A stretch of 64,000 nt of DNA from Prorocentrum cordatum (GCA_963575745.1 CAUYUJ010000688.1:1-64000), one strand, 5' to 3'. Positions 20,011-32,130 are shown, numbered from the stretch's first letter. Translations and numbers: made by a program. Notes: generated by a model not told the origin, from the sequence alone.

Positions 20011-20760
20011 AGTAGCCTAGTCTCGCCGGCCGGGGGCCGAACGTCCAGGCGCCAGGGCTTTTCAGATCCCGGAGGAAGTAGCCTACTGCTGCAAGTCTAG
20101 CCCCCTCTGCGGTCTGACCCGTCCATGGCGTCATACCCGCTGGGTGGCTCGCCTGACCCGTTGATGCACCCTTCGGGAGGCGGGCAGTCGTCTTGCAGGG
20201 GTCGCGCCCAGCTGCGCTTTGAAGAAGGGGGGGCTGCGCCCCAGGGCCCCCAGCGAGGAGGAAGGACGAGGGGGATAATACGAAAGAGGAGGAGGGGAAG
20301 GGAGGGGGGGTGTTGGGAGGAGGAGGAAGAGGGGGAGGAGGAGGAGGAGGAGGAGGAGGAGGAGGAGGAGGAGGAGGAGGAGGAGAAGGAGGAGCAGGAG
20401 GTTCGAGGGTCACAGCTCTTCGGAGGACTGAAGGTCCACAAGCATCGAGCATCGATGATGAGGATGAGAGAGGAAGAGACGGATGAGGAGGACGAGGGAG
20501 GAAGAACGATCCTCCGGACGCGCCCCTGTGACTTCATTGGGGGCGTCTGGGGCTCCATCTGAACCCTAAACCTTTTCCATTGCGATTGGCTCCTGTCCAC
20601 ACCATGGCGCCCAACCCCTCCTCTTCTCACGCTGCTGCTGCTGCTGCTGCTCATCCTTCTCCCGTCCGGCTGCTGCTGCACCATTTCCTCCTCCCCCCCT
20701 CCATCTTCCCGCTATTCCTCCTGCTACTCGCGATCCTTATATTGCCCTTAGTTTGACTCG
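20011..20760. repeat. GGA tract and flanks, no gene
   Basis: 20285-20410 is (GGA)n. 20460-20515 is GATGAGGA-rich. 20630-20655 is (GCT)n. Flanking single-copy sequence shows no recognisable gene. Confidence 0.7.
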
Positions 20761-20869
20761 TGCGGAAACGTTTCGATGAAACCATATGTTCAAGGAAATG
20801 CGTACCAGAGAGCCACTGGGACACCTGTGTAGTAGCGGAGGAGATTGTCCTTCCCCTGCTGCTGTCGCT

Positions 20870-21195
20870 GCTCTCTCATCTCCACCTTTCCATCACCGTC
20901 CCCTGCTCCACCTCCTGCTCCTCCTCCTCATCATCCTCCTCGTCCGTAGGCACCTCTACTCCTCATCCCCTCCTTCTCCCCCCCTTCACCCCTTGCCCCT
21001 CCTCCACCCTTCTCCTCCGCCCTTCTCCTTCTCCTGCTCCTCCTCCTCCTCCGCATCCTTTCTCATCCTTCCTCATCCCCCTTGCCCCTAATTACCCTGA
21101 TCCTCCTGCTCCTCCTGGTCCACTGTCCTTCTCCAGACTCCCTCCCAATCCTCACACTCCCCCCCTGCCCGCTCCCCCTCCTTCCCCTCCGCGGG
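20870..21195. repeat. CCT-rich microsatellite
   Basis: Degenerate (CCT)n/(CTC)n tract. Confidence 0.85.
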
Positions 21196-21355
21196 GCTAC
21201 CATGGTGGCAGTGTCGCGGCTGGTCGCCTTGACCATCTGCGGCATGACCTGCTTGACCTTGCCTGCCATCCACTTGCCTGCGCGCCAGGGAGACGAGCTC
21301 ACCGCTCGAGGTACGTGTTCGCCGTTTCGGCGCTCGCCACGAGGGAGGACGAGGG

Positions 21356-21357
<2 letters not shown>

Positions 21358-21397
<40 letters not shown>
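21358..21397. repeat. CAG microsatellite, about 13 units
   Basis: Nearly pure (AGC)n. It lies in open frames that would give polyglutamine or polyserine. The flank 21200-21355 is open on both strands without an identifiable product. Confidence 0.9.
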
Positions 21398-21398
<1 letters not shown>

Positions 21399-22225
21399 TC
21401 AAAAGGCTTGGAATTGTCTTCAACGCTTCTTGCGCATCTCCTGAACCGCCCGAGGACCACAGGAGGAGCTGAACAAAGAAGAGGGGTGCCCGAGCCTGGC
21501 TCCGTAGTGGACGCCACCAGGGCGAAACCACGCTGGATATCGAAGGCCCCCCCCTCCCTTTCTGGCCACGCATCTGGGGCCGAACCACGGTGCAACGAAG
21601 GCCAGAAAACCCCTCCGGCTCGCACTAGCAGGGCCTCAAGCTCGATGGATGTGCCTCCTCTGCGGCGTTACTGAAGAGCTTTCGAGCCACCTCCAGCAGT
21701 CCTTCGGCATTCTTTAGGCCTCTTGGACGGACGCATGTTGGAGATGCGATCTTGGGCATCTTTGGGGGCCGTTGTGGGGCTGGCTTGGGAGCCTCTGGGG
21801 CCGTCTTCGGGCCCTTCTGGGGCCGTGCCGAGGCAATCTTGTGCCCATCTTGTGCCGTCTTCGACACTTCTTGGGACGTCTTGCGCTGACCCTGTTGGGC
21901 CGTTTTGAACTCCTCTGGGTTCCCTCTTCGGGCCCGCTTCAGCCGTCTTGGCCCAATATTGGGCTCTTCCTGGGGCCCAGTGGAAGCTCTCGGGGCCGTT
22001 TAGGAGTGAGGTTGGGGGCCTCTTAGCCAATCGTGGGCGCACAGAGGAGCGGACAAACAAGAAGATACGAACACCATACAGAAAAAATGGAAACTCAATG
22101 AATACTCGACGCGGAGATCCCCAGATTTGTATATGTTTGCCCGGGCGAAGTTAGGAAAGAAAAGAGAGGAGGCACGTCCAAACACACGGTTTGAGCTCAC
22201 GGGCGATGGGGTCCCACGTGAAACA
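21398..22225. repeat. degenerate CTTGGG/GGGGCC repeats, no gene
   Basis: 21690-22030 consists of short degenerate words (GGGGCCGT, TCTTGGG, CTTCGGG), complementary to the CAAGATGGCCCC-type repeats at 38620-39320 and 56570-56700. Nothing recognisable at 21400-21690 or 22030-22225. Confidence 0.6.
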
Positions 22226-22253
22226 ACAAACAACACACACACACACACACACA
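22226..22253. repeat. CA microsatellite
   Basis: (AC)n, about 13 units. Confidence 0.9.
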
Positions 22254-22255
22254 CG

Positions 22256-22560
22256 ATTCGAGCCCCAGAAGAGGGGCAATCTACAGGAACAGAATCAAGA
22301 CACCTAGGATTCGAGCCCCAGGAGGAGGGAACCTATGGGAAATTGAATGAAACACATGGGAGTCGAGCCCCAGAAGAATGGCAACTAATCGAGCCCCATG
22401 AGAAGGGCAATCTACAGGAACACACGTCAAGCACCATGCATTCGAGCCCCAGGAGCAACAATATATAGAAACATACGTAAAACACATAGGAATCGGGCCC
22501 CAGGAAAAGGGCAATCTGTAGTAACAGATTCAAAACACTTGGGATTCGAGCCCCAGGAGG
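22256..22560 (+). repeat. tandem repeat of about 52 bp, six units
   Basis: Each unit starts ATTCGAGCCCCAGGAG or a variant, then GGCAATCTA, then AACA-ATTC-AACAC-TGGG. The GATTCGAGCCCC word resembles a tRNA T-arm, but no cloverleaf is present. Followed at 22560-22810 by CCTCCTGGGGC-type short repeats. Confidence 0.8.
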
Positions 22561-22859
22561 CACCCTGGGGCCTCCTGGTGCTTCCCGGTGCCTCCTGGGG
22601 CATCCTGTGGGCCTCTCGGGGCCTCCTGGGGCTTCATGGGGCCTCCTGTGGCCTCCTATAGTCTCATGTGGCCTCCTGGGCCCCCCCCCCTGGAGTCTGA
22701 TGGGGCCTCCTAGGTCCTAGGGCTTCCTGGGGCGTCCTGGGGCTTCTTCGGGTTCCTGGAGCCGCCTCCTGGGGCCTACCGGAGCTTCTTGGGGCCTCGT
22801 GTGGCATCCTGGGGCCTCGTCTGAGACATCCTCACAAACAACTCCGAAAGCGAAATCTG

Positions 22860-23160
22860 TTGGGCAACCAACCAGGCGACCCGCCTGAGAATCCCCACAA
22901 TCTGGGCGCGAACGGGCCCTTGTCATACACCCCTGGCGCCCCCCCGTGGGAGTGCTGAAACCAGCGCCTCGCTTGAGACGTCCTCCAAAACTGTTCTGAC
23001 AGCCCCTCCGTGGGAGTGTTGAAACCAGCGCCTCGCTTGAGACGTCCTCCAAAACTGTTCTGACAGCGAAAAAAGCTGAGCAGCCATACAGGCAGACCGC
23101 CTGGGACATCCCCACAATCTGAGCGCGAATGGGCCCGTGTCATGCTCACCCCCCTGCCGC
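22860..23160. repeat. direct repeats of about 75 bp and related words
   Basis: 22963-23062 carries two copies of GTGGGAGTG(C/T)TGAAACCAG, CGCCTCGCTTGAGACGTCCT, CCAAAACTGTTCTGACAGC. The words CCCACAATCTG-GCGCGAA-GGGCC flank both sides and recur in altered form near 43800-43830. Confidence 0.8.
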
Positions 23161-24240
23161 CCCCCCCACCCATGGGAGTGCTGAAAAACCCGCCGCTCTT
23201 CATTCCAGGGCTGCTGCAGTCTTCCGCCACAGATCCATCTGCGATAGCCGCCACAGATCCATCTGCGGCAACCTGGGCCCGACATCGGCCCCCAGCGGCC
23301 GACACCGAGGGGGAACCGCCGCGACGGAGCAAGATCAAGATCCGCCAAAAGGTCCAGGTCACCTAGACCCGCGACGTTGTGCCAATCCGCGGGGAAGACC
23401 AAACGACGACGACGACAAAAAAACAACAACATCAAGCTTGTTGTTGTTTTCACATGCGGTCCCCTTTTCCCAGGGCCGGTGTTCCGTCACCAGTTACGCA
23501 AGGGCCCCCCGAGGCCGACAAATAGCGTAATATTCTGCGTCGAGAAGACCACCGAACCCTAGCCGGATGCGTTTCGAGCATTGCGGGGCCAGCGTGTCAC
23601 ACACTATGGTTGGTTTGTCCTTGTCCCTGCTGAACTATGAAGTATGGTGTACTATGTCACGTAGTCATCTCGTTTCTCATAATATCCTCTCTTATGTTCT
23701 GGCACGGCCCTGCGTCGGTGCGCACGCTGTTTTTGATAGGGCGCCGTCAATCGGCCGTTGCTGCATTATCGAATGAAACATCGAATAGTCAAAACGCGTT
23801 ATGATGTAGAATGCGGTCGATTCAATTATCGACAGTCCGTCGTGACGTCAGGACGCCTGTCACGTTCGATACGTCAACAAAGATGTCCTGCTCGAAAATA
23901 TACAAGTTCTGCGCATTTCAGCTTTGAAGCTGTCCGTAATCGCTCCTGTGCTCGAACTAGATGTGTTAAGGTTCGCTATGATCCGTAACGTTCATATATT
24001 AGATATTAGGTATTGCACTATTCGATCAAGCTCGATCAGGAGGTTTGCAGCCGGCGTATGTTATAATCTCTGTTCTGCTGCATCGGCATGCATGACATGA
24101 TGCACGGAACTAAGGTGCTACGATATGTTCGTGTCTAGGTCTATTATCTTCTAGACTACTGTATGCAACTGCGTTCTGTGATATTATGCTATGTTCTCGA
24201 AGTCGTATGCGCTCTTCTTTTATGGTATGCCCTGATGTGT
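23161..24240. other. lower-GC spacer, no gene
   Basis: 23560-24240 has a clearly more balanced base composition than its surroundings and no microsatellite. Frames are short. 23225-23270 repeats CCACAGATCCATCTGCG. No RNA gene recognised. Confidence 0.5.
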
Positions 24241-24500
24241 GTTGTTGTTCTGGGACGGCACACAAAGGGACCCCCGCGGGACCACAGGTGGCCCTGGGGA
24301 TTGACTGACTGCTCCACGGGATCCCCCCGTGGAGCACCACGGGATGCCCATGTGGCGTCCTTCCGCGGGATCCCCCCGTGACCACCGGTGGTCCTGGGAA
24401 ATTTCTGGCGGCAGCGATAAGCGCGTGCGGCCCACAACGGGGTCCCCGCGCAACCGCCAGTGGTCCTGGGGATCTGGCGGCCGCGATATTCAGGGTGGAC
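24241..24500. repeat. tandem GC-rich hairpin repeats
   Basis: Four related segments share GGACCAC-GGTGG-CCTGGG and GCGGGATCCCCCCGTG. One is a hairpin, CTCCACGGG-ATCC-CCCCGTGGAG. Confidence 0.65.
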
Positions 24501-25047
24501 AGCGCGTCAGGAGGCTTGCCCTGAAAATCTAATACCCCTAGCCTGTCGGGCGGGAAAAAGCCTTGCGCCGTGACTGATTCACCACGCGAGCCTGTCTGGC
24601 CACCCGGGCGAGCATGCGGGGGAAGGGTGGCGTGGAGGGCGCCAGGGGTCGGCAAACCCACAGTACTGCTACCGCGCCCGGACCCCTCCGAGCGTGCTCC
24701 CTGGCATAAATCCGAAGCGACTCCAGCCGTGTCGACGAGGGCCTCTCAGGAGGCACAAGAAGGCGAGGGCGAGGAGAAGGTAGCGGTATCGGTGTACCTC
24801 TTCCTCGTCTGAAGCGGGGGGGCGCCTGCGCTCTTGCTGTACACCTCCACCGCCTGCGCGCGGGCGCGCGAGACTGCGCGCGGGCGCGCAGCGTCTGCAA
24901 GCGCTCTGCGCGGCCCCTGCGTGGCGGGCCCAGCGGCCAGCAGCAGCACCGAGGCCAAGATCTCAGATGATTTGATATGTTCAGCCAGCGGGTTTGCCTC
25001 AGCTCAGCCCAGCGTAAGCCGCGTCAGCCTGCCCAGCGCACGCCATC
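24501..25047 (-). other. possible minus-strand exon, unidentified
   Basis: About 24770-24975 minus encodes KSSEILASVLLLAAGPATQG, AVSRARAQAVEVYSKSAGA and PPLQTRKRYTDTAT. The frame is continuous, but there is no ATG and no known family. The rest of the interval shows nothing. Confidence 0.25.
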
Positions 25048-25890
25048 CCTCCTCCTCCTCCTCCTCCTCCTCCTCCTCCTCCTCCTCCTCTTGGGCCTGT
25101 TCACGCCTGTCTAGACGGAGCTCTTTCCGTGATGCCTACTTCTTCAACAACTGCGCGAAAGATCGCCCATTGCACACAGTTGACGGTACTGGGACGCAAA
25201 AACGAACCCGGGGAGGAAGTCTGGGCCCTGGGGCCGCGGATCGAAGACCTCAGATCGGCAGATGTCGAGGATTGCGAGGAAGATGGAGGGTAAAAAAGCG
25301 TGCCAGCGAGGGCGGCACAGATACTAGCAGATGGCGGCTGGCGAGAAAAACTGCACTCGCACTGGCTCCGAGAAACTGGGACGGCTCGAGCAATGGGTAG
25401 ATGAGGGGTGGGGTGGGGGAGGAATAAAAACAAAGAGAGAGAGAGAGAGAGAGACAATCATAAAGTACCGCTGACTCGGACACGGCACATGCAGGGGGAA
25501 CGGGAGGGGGAGGGATGTAGAGAGTACCGAGATTACTGGACGTCCCCTTCCTGGGCTGCCCGAAGTTTCCCGATTCCTCAGGAGTATCGAGGTGTTTGTT
25601 TTGTTTTTTTTTTGGGGGGGGATCTTTGGACCTTGGATGGAACACGCAAGCCGATCCCTGACGGCTCCAGGCCAACCGACAACAAACAATCGGAGCAGCG
25701 ATCTTCTGTGTTGTTTTCGCCCCTCGCCATCGCCGCACCTCCGAAATCGCCGACCAGACATCTCCAGGGATGCGTTTGAGTGGAACTTCGAGGCGGACCA
25801 AGCCGTGGCGGCGAAATGCCTCGGGGAAGCCAACCAACAACATCGATCACACATCGATAACCTGGATCCTCGATCCTCGAACTCCGATGC
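25048..25890. other. microsatellite-bounded spacer, no gene
   Basis: 25048-25092 is (CCT)n, 25434-25456 is (GA)n. No recognisable coding sequence up to the next tract. Confidence 0.5.
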
Positions 25891-25952
25891 TCCCCTCCTC
25901 CTCCTCCTCCTCCTCCTCCTCCTCCTCCTCCTCCTCCTCCTCCTCCTCCTCC
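25891..25952. repeat. CCT microsatellite
   Basis: Nearly pure (CCT)n. Confidence 0.95.
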
Positions 25953-26680
25953 ATCTCTTCTTGGGCTGGAATCTGTCACTGCTTCACCACCCTGGTAGTC
26001 TCCTCTCCGAGGAGTTACATCTCGGGGAGAAGCCAGCCGTGGCGACGGAGGCCCTCCAGCTGGAGCAGCCGTATCGGTACATCCGTCCTCCTCCAAGCCT
26101 CCGCCCCTCCCTCCCCCCCTCCCGCCTCGCTCCCTCGGCGCCCTCTTCGAGCGCGGGCCCGCTCCCCAACGAGCAGGCCGCGTCCAGGCGCGCCGCGCAC
26201 CGCCCGAACGCGCGCGGGAGGCCGCGGGCGGAGGAGCTGGCCGACACTGCCGCCACCGCCGCCGCCGCCGCCGCCGTCGTCGTCGGCGTCGGCGACGTCG
26301 GCGACTTGTTCGCCGCCACTGCCGTCGTCGTCGTCGTCGTCGTTGCCGACGTCGTCGCCGCCGACGTCGTCGTCGCCGTCGTCGCCTCCAAGGTCGTCGT
26401 CCTCCCCGCCGACGTCGTTGTCCTTTCTCGAGTAGTCGTCTTCCGTCCCAATCGCCGCGTATGTCGTCGTCGGCGGCGGTGGTGGAAAGAGGTCAGGCAT
26501 TCAGGAGTGATCGAGGAGTGAGGGAGGAGGATGCGGAGGCGGAGGGGGAAGGAGAAGAGAAGCGAGTGAGCGGGGATTGGGAGGGAGGAGAGCAAGGGAG
26601 GGAGGAGGAGGATAAGGAGGAGGAGGAGCAGGAGGAGGAGGAGGAGCAGGAGGAGGAGGAGCAGGAGGAACAATGATGAC
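25953..26680. repeat. GTC and GGA microsatellites with GC-rich flank
   Basis: 26245-26480 is (GTC/GCC)n, 26555-26675 is (GGA)n. The 26035-26240 flank is open on the minus strand but not recognised. Confidence 0.7.
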
Positions 26681-27285
26681 GCCTGGACTCTGGGCACTCC
26701 CCACTTTTCTGCAGCGGCGCCCTCTGGCCGACCGGTCCTCGCCAGTTCCCCCGCTCCAATCGCGAGGTGCTCGCGGGAACGCAGTCACTGCCTCCTTCGG
26801 CACTTTTGCAGTCTCCGCCACCAACGCCGTTGCTGTCGCCGGCGATCTATAATAAAGGCTCTGGGGGTCCATGCATTTCACTATGCGTTGAAAGAAGGGC
26901 CACGTAAACGCCGCCGTCTCCGTCGCCGCCTTTGTGGTCGCCGCCATCGCTGTGGTCGCAGCCGCCGCTGTCGCTGACAACCCGGGTCGGAGAATGTGGG
27001 GGTCCATTATATTCAGTCATGCACTGAAGCCAGGGCCGCGCAAAAGGGCACGTCCAAATAACCACGAACCTTTCGTGCCCGAGGTAACTCCAGCCGTGGA
27101 TCGAGGCGTTCTCTCCTTGCTTCGTTCTCCCCCGCTCGAATTCGCAAACACCTGGTTTGCGGCGTCCTGATTTTCATGAGGGTGAGATGGCTGGCGCGGG
27201 GTGGGTCGCGGGTTGGACGCGGGGTGGGTCGCGGGGTGGGTCGCGGGTGGGTCGCGGGCGGATCGCGGGCGAGGACGACAACGAC
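26681..27285. repeat. short tandem duplications, no gene
   Basis: 26865-26925 and 26998-27055 share GGGGGTCCAT, ATTCA, GCACTGAA/GCGTTGAA and AGGGCC-CG. 27190-27262 is a GGGTGGGTCGCGG tandem repeat. Confidence 0.65.
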
Positions 27286-27289
27286 AGCA

Positions 27290-27840
27290 GCAATCACTTT
27301 AGGACTGCTCGTTCTTGTCTGAACGCTTGATCACGCGTAGTTGGCGCAGCCCCTGAAACAAAGAAGAGGAGGGAGAGGGAAACAGACAAGGGGGAGGGAA
27401 AAGGATGGAGCACGAGAGAATCTAGCACGAAAGGGATGAGGCACAGGAAAACAAGCGGCAGAACACGGTGGGCGAGTCGGCCAAGCGGACTCCAATGGAC
27501 GGGCGCGGACCCAGACGGCCGAGTCAAGCGGCTGAGTCGGTGAAGCGTCAACCCTGCGTGAGTGGCGGGGGAGACTGGAGCGCTAGCGCGAATCTTACGT
27601 AAACCGTGAGGAAGGCCAAGCGAGAGCGTGATTCCTGGGTGTCGAGGGTGCGGTGTCTGAACAAATTGCGAGGAAGTCCCACGCGAAAGCGCGAGAATTG
27701 TAGGGGGGGTCTCCGCGAGAACGACGCTTATTCTGAGGTGTATATAAGGATCTAGCAGAAACCGGCCGTTGTTGTTGCAGTTCGGGGGCCAGCAACCCAC
27801 TCTGAGGCGCAATGCTTCTTGAAAAAGCACCGGAGGGGGG
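27290..27840 (+). repeat. dispersed repeat R1, copy 1
   Basis: Begins after a CAA/CAG-rich tract with TTTAGGACTG, then GCGCAGCCCCTGAAA, GGAGCACGAGAGAA, GCGTGATTCCTG-GTGTCGA and ends near GTTGTTGTTGCAGTTCGGGG. Other copies: 32130-32510, 33800-34165, 34205-34955, 34960-35640, 35805-36510 and, reversed, 41060-41250. No conserved ORF. Confidence 0.85.
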
Positions 27841-28199
27841 ATCAACAATGTTGGCCAGCGTGGAGGTAGCCAGCGTAGGCCCCAAATCGTGCGATGTGGT
27901 GCAGGATGTGCGATGCAAGCTATGGAGTGCAACCTCTGTGGTGCGATCTACGTGGTGCCATCTATGTTATGTTGCATATGTCGAGCAGGCTATGTAAAGC
28001 CATCTATGTGGTGAACTATATGTTGAACGGTCGATGTGGAGCGCTGTATGTGGTGCGTTGTATGTGGTGCGTTGTCGGGGTGCAAACAATGTGGTGCAAT
28101 CTACGTGCTGCAGTTCATAGTGTGCGATCTATGTGGCGCAACCCATGTAGTGCAGCGCATGTGGTGAAATCTACGTAGTGCAATTAAGCTCTGGGGTGC
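27841..28199. repeat. degenerate TGTGGTGCAATCTA repeats
   Basis: About 15-18 irregular copies of a word like TGTGGTGC-ATCTA-G. No gene. Confidence 0.75.
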
Positions 28200-28330
28200 A
28201 ACCCATGCGGTGCAATTAATCACTTGCTCAACTTGAAGCTGCCCTCTCCGCTGCCCGTGCAAACACCCCACCCTCCCACCTGCAATTTGGTCGCAAGACC
28301 TCTTAAGACCATGACGGTCAGTACCGAATG
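28200..28330 (+). repeat. repeat R2 boundary segment, copy 1
   Basis: CACTTGCTCAACTTGAAG, CCCGTGCAA-CACCCCACCC and CACCTGCAATTTGG match 29865-29945 (CACTTGCCGAACTTGAAG, CCCGCGCAATCATCCCACCC). This marks a duplication on the kilobase scale. Confidence 0.75.
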
Positions 28331-29190
28331 GCACTTGGCAACGACACCGACGCCGACGACGGCAGCGACAACGACAACGACGCCGCCGATAATGACTACG
28401 ACGACACCGACGGTGTCTCCAACGACTTCGACGACGACGACAACGACCACGACGACGACGACAACGACGACGACGATGACGACGACGAAGCTAACGCCGA
28501 CGACAACGATGACAACGCCGACGACGACGACGACGACGCCGCCGCCGACGACGACGACGCCGACGACGACGACGACGAAGACGCCGCCGCCGACGCCGAC
28601 GAAGACGACGACGACGTCGCCAACGAAGAAACCGACACCGACAACGACGATGACGACGACGACGCCGACGCCGCCGACGCCGATGACGACGACGACGAAG
28701 ACGACGAAGACGACGACGACGACGACGTCGCCAACGAAGACGGCGACACCGACGACGACGATAACGACGACGACGAAGACGCCGCCGCCGCCGCCGACGA
28801 TGAAAACGACGACGACGAAGACGTCGCCAACGAAGACGACGACGACGAGGGAGGAGGGCCGACGACGACGGTGACAACGACGACAACGACGACGAAAGAG
28901 GGAGGACGGCGACACCGACGACGACAACGACGAAGGAGGAGGGGAGACGACGACGGCAACGACGACGACGGCGACGAACTCGGATGGACGACGACGGGAC
29001 GCCGACGACGGACGACGACGACGACGACGAGGGAGGAGGAAGGACGACCACGACGACAACAACGATGGAAACGACGACGACGCAAAAAAGGACGACGCCG
29101 ACGACGACGAGTAAAGACAGAGGACGAGAACGGCGACGACGACGACGACGACGAGGGAGGAGGGACGGCGACGACGACGACGACGCAAGA
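28331..29190. repeat. 860-bp GAC/GCC trinucleotide tract
   Basis: Almost wholly GAC with GCC, AAC and GAG variants. It is open for hundreds of codons in several frames on both strands (polyaspartate on plus, polyvaline/polyserine on minus). I do not call a gene. Confidence 0.92.
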
Positions 29191-29970
29191 GCGCATGCGC
29201 ACGTTTTTGTTGAAAATCCGTGTTGCGAAACCATTTGTTTTCATAGTTTTGTTGGGCAATCGATTTTGAAATCCTTCCGAAACCGCACGTTTTTGACAGA
29301 TTTTGGCATGCGCGCGCGACAACGCGCGCGCGCTTCTTCTTGTTTTTTGCGGGCGATTCTCGCGACGGCACGCGCGACAGGGCGTTTGAAGGATTTTGAA
29401 ATGCGCGCGCGCAAAGCCCGTGTGATAGTATTCTTTTTAAAACCTGGCATAACAGATTTCGCAAGAGCGCGCGCGTAAGTTTTTTGTTTATTTACGCAAA
29501 GCAGTGTTGCGAAACCTTTTTGTTTTTGTGTGTTCGTTTTTCGGCTCAATTTTGAAATCCTTCCGCAACCGAAGGTTTTGTGAAGGATTCCGGCATGCAC
29601 GCGCGACGACGCGCGCGTGTGCACTTCTTCACAATTGTTACAAGGGCTTCTTGACAACTTATGATTTGTGATGCACGAGTGCGCGCGCATACGATTTGTT
29701 ACAAAGGATGGCGGGGGGGGTGATACCGGCTTGGTTCAGATAGTATGAATTCACGGGTAGGATGGACATGGGGTCGGAATCTTAAATGCGTTGCATCGGT
29801 TCCCTGGGGGTCTTTAGCCCCGTGGTGGGGGGGGTAGAACCTATATTTGCTTAGAAGCGGTAGTTCACTTGCCGAACTTGAAGTTGTCAACTCCAGTGCC
29901 CGCGCAATCATCCCACCCACCCACCCGCAACCTGGCTTGCAAAAGCTATGCTGGAGCGACTAAGATGACT
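29191..29970. repeat. repeat R2 units with CG-alternating palindromes
   Basis: 29191-29450 and 29450-29700 share TGTTGCGAAACC, TTTTGAAATCCTTCCG, TTTTG-GGATT, GGCATGC and CGCGCGACGACGCGCGCG. Further copies lie at 30290-30680 and 31420-31790. The unit ends near TAGAACCTATATTTGCTTAG, repeated at about 30830. Confidence 0.85.
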
Positions 29971-30780
29971 GCTGGGTGTTGGCTGGTGCATCTCTGCGGC
30001 CGCGCTGGCCCGCGCATGCTCGCGCGCAGCGGCCAGTTAGTTTGGCGCGACCGACGCGAAAGCGGTGGCGCTGACCGCTCGGCACCTCCCAGCGGGCACT
30101 TTAGTGCGAGTCGGCGACCTGGGCGTGCGAGGTATCATGGCAACGTCGACATCGGTAGACACGATGATTGTAGTAGCGATGCTGGTGCCGATGCTGACAG
30201 CGACGACGGGGCAGCCAGTGACGGTGCCGATGCTGATCACGCCGACGACGATGACGGCATCTTCGCGTCGGTGATGGAAGAGGTTCGACATGTGCGCGCG
30301 GCAAACGTGCAAGAATGGCTCGCGTGGTATTATTTGACACGGTTCGTGCCAACCCATCACGCGCGCAAGGGCGTTCAAACGATTTCGACACGCGCGCGCG
30401 AATCCCATTTGGTAGTTCTTTTATGAACATGGTGGCAAACGAATGGTTTCCTGACACATTCGCAAGAACGCGCGCACGCTTTTGTTGAACACCCATGTTG
30501 CGAAACCGTGTTTCGATTAAAAAACATGTGTTTAAAACATTCGGTTTTGAAGTCCTTCTGGAACCGACGGTTTTTGATGGATTTCGGAATGCGCGCGCGA
30601 CGACGCGCGCGTGCGCACTTTATCACATTTTTTTAACCAGGGATTCGCGAACAAGTGTTATGTTAGAACCAACAATGCCAGCGTATATTCTGTTGCAAGG
30701 GAACCGGAGGAGGTCGATACTGGTTTGGCTGGGATAGTACGACTTCACAGGTAGGATGGACATAGTGTCAGAATCCTAGG
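29971..30780. repeat. repeat R2, copy 3, and linking sequence
   Basis: 30470-30680 has the R2 signature (TGTTGCGAAACC, TTGAAGTCCTTCTGGAACCG, GGAATGCGCGCGCGACGACG). 30725-30840 repeats 29733-29850 (AGGATGGACAT, CGGTTCCC-GGG). 29980-30280 is unclear; its open frame on plus contains alternating D/A runs. Confidence 0.75.
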
Positions 30781-31940
30781 TGTCTTGCTTCGGTTCCCGG
30801 GGAATCGATGATAAGTCTGGGGGGGGGGTAGAACCTCTCCTTTTTCGAAAAATATGCGAGGCGGCGACGAGGCGGCGACGGCGGCAGCTCGGCTGGAGAC
30901 GGCGCGGCGACGGCGTGCACGGAGCCGCCAGACCGGCAGACAGGCCCACACAACCGGCGGCGACGACGCGGCGACGGCGAGCACGGAGCCGCCAGACCAA
31001 CAGCCAGTCCCAACCGACAGGCCTCGACGAAGCCGCGACGGGGCGGCGACGGCAAGCACGGAACCGCGAGACATGCAGCCAGGCTCAAACCTGTAGAGCA
31101 CAAGGAAGAGACCGTAAGTGCAGACACTGCCAGGGGAATACGGTTTCTTTGAAGATGAACACTCGACAACAACAACAACAACAACAATCATTTAAGACTG
31201 GGGACAGTCCGTTCTCACCAGTGCCAGGGTTTTCATAGGAGGCGGGCAATACCCCCACTTTGTGGGGGGGCCGGTTCAAGCTCTACCAAATTTCCAAACG
31301 ACTCTTCGCCACCACCCACACCCAGCTTCCCGCCCTATGACGTTCGGACACTTCACTTCGTGGCATGCGGACGACCGTGGCTACTATTCAGGGCCCCGCG
31401 GCCGACGACGACGGCGTGCGCGCGCGAAGAAAAAACGAATGTGTCCCGCATGGTATTATTTGACAGGGATGATGGCCCTGGCAGGTGCGCAACCGTTGTG
31501 CAGAAGTTCGAAAAAGTTGCTCGCAAAAGCCCGTTTGACAGAAATGTTTAAAAAGTGTTGGGTTTCCTACGAATCCGCAAGAGCGCGCGGGATGAAATTT
31601 TGACATTTTTTTTTTGAAAAACCATTGGTTTTTTGATGTTTTTATGTTAAAATCGCTACGAAAACTAAGGTTTTGGAAGGATTTCGTCTTGCGCGCGCGA
31701 ATGTCCACTTTACCTTATTTTTGCAAGGGATTCTTGAAGTTTGGATATGTTAGAACAAGAAATTTCATTTTATATTGTTTTTTGCAAGGGAAAGCGGGGG
31801 ACAACAAAACAACCGCATCTGGACCACATCGTTTTGCCTGAGGCTTCCTCACGAAAATGATGAAAATGTGGCTGCGGCCTAGGCGCGGCGGGGGGGTCGT
31901 GCACCAGGGGTCCCAACAATAATTATTCTTTAGAAGTAAT
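30781..31940. repeat. GGCGACGGC tract, CAA tract and repeat R2 copy 4
   Basis: 30860-31075 is GCGGCGACGGC-rich with a repeated CGGAGCCGCCAGACC word. 31160-31190 is (CAA)n followed by the R1 start TTTAAGACTGGGGAC. 31420-31790 is a lower-GC diverged R2 copy. Confidence 0.65.
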
Positions 31941-31944
31941 AATG

Positions 31945-31947
31945 TTC

Positions 31948-32038
<91 letters not shown>

Positions 32039-32130
32039 ACAAGACGAACAACAACACCAACAACAACAACAACAACAATAACAACAACAACCGCAACAGC
32101 ATCGACACCAACAACCATAACAACAATAAT
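31945..32130. repeat. CAA/CAG microsatellite
   Basis: (CAA)n then (CAG)n then mixed CAA/CAC. It sits immediately upstream of an R1 copy. Confidence 0.95.

Noticed and set aside
19139-20452. 437-residue minus-strand open frame as one gene
   Set aside because: Mostly polyproline/polyleucine from the GGA tract. Only a short segment near 19745-19855 looks protein-like, and that is listed separately.
22256-22560. Tandem 52-bp repeats as a CRISPR array
   Set aside because: Units differ throughout with no constant repeat/unique spacer pattern, no cas genes, and the sequence is clearly eukaryotic.
28220-29464. 414-residue minus-strand open frame as a gene
   Set aside because: It is translation of the GAC tract, with polyvaline and polyserine runs and no start or motif.
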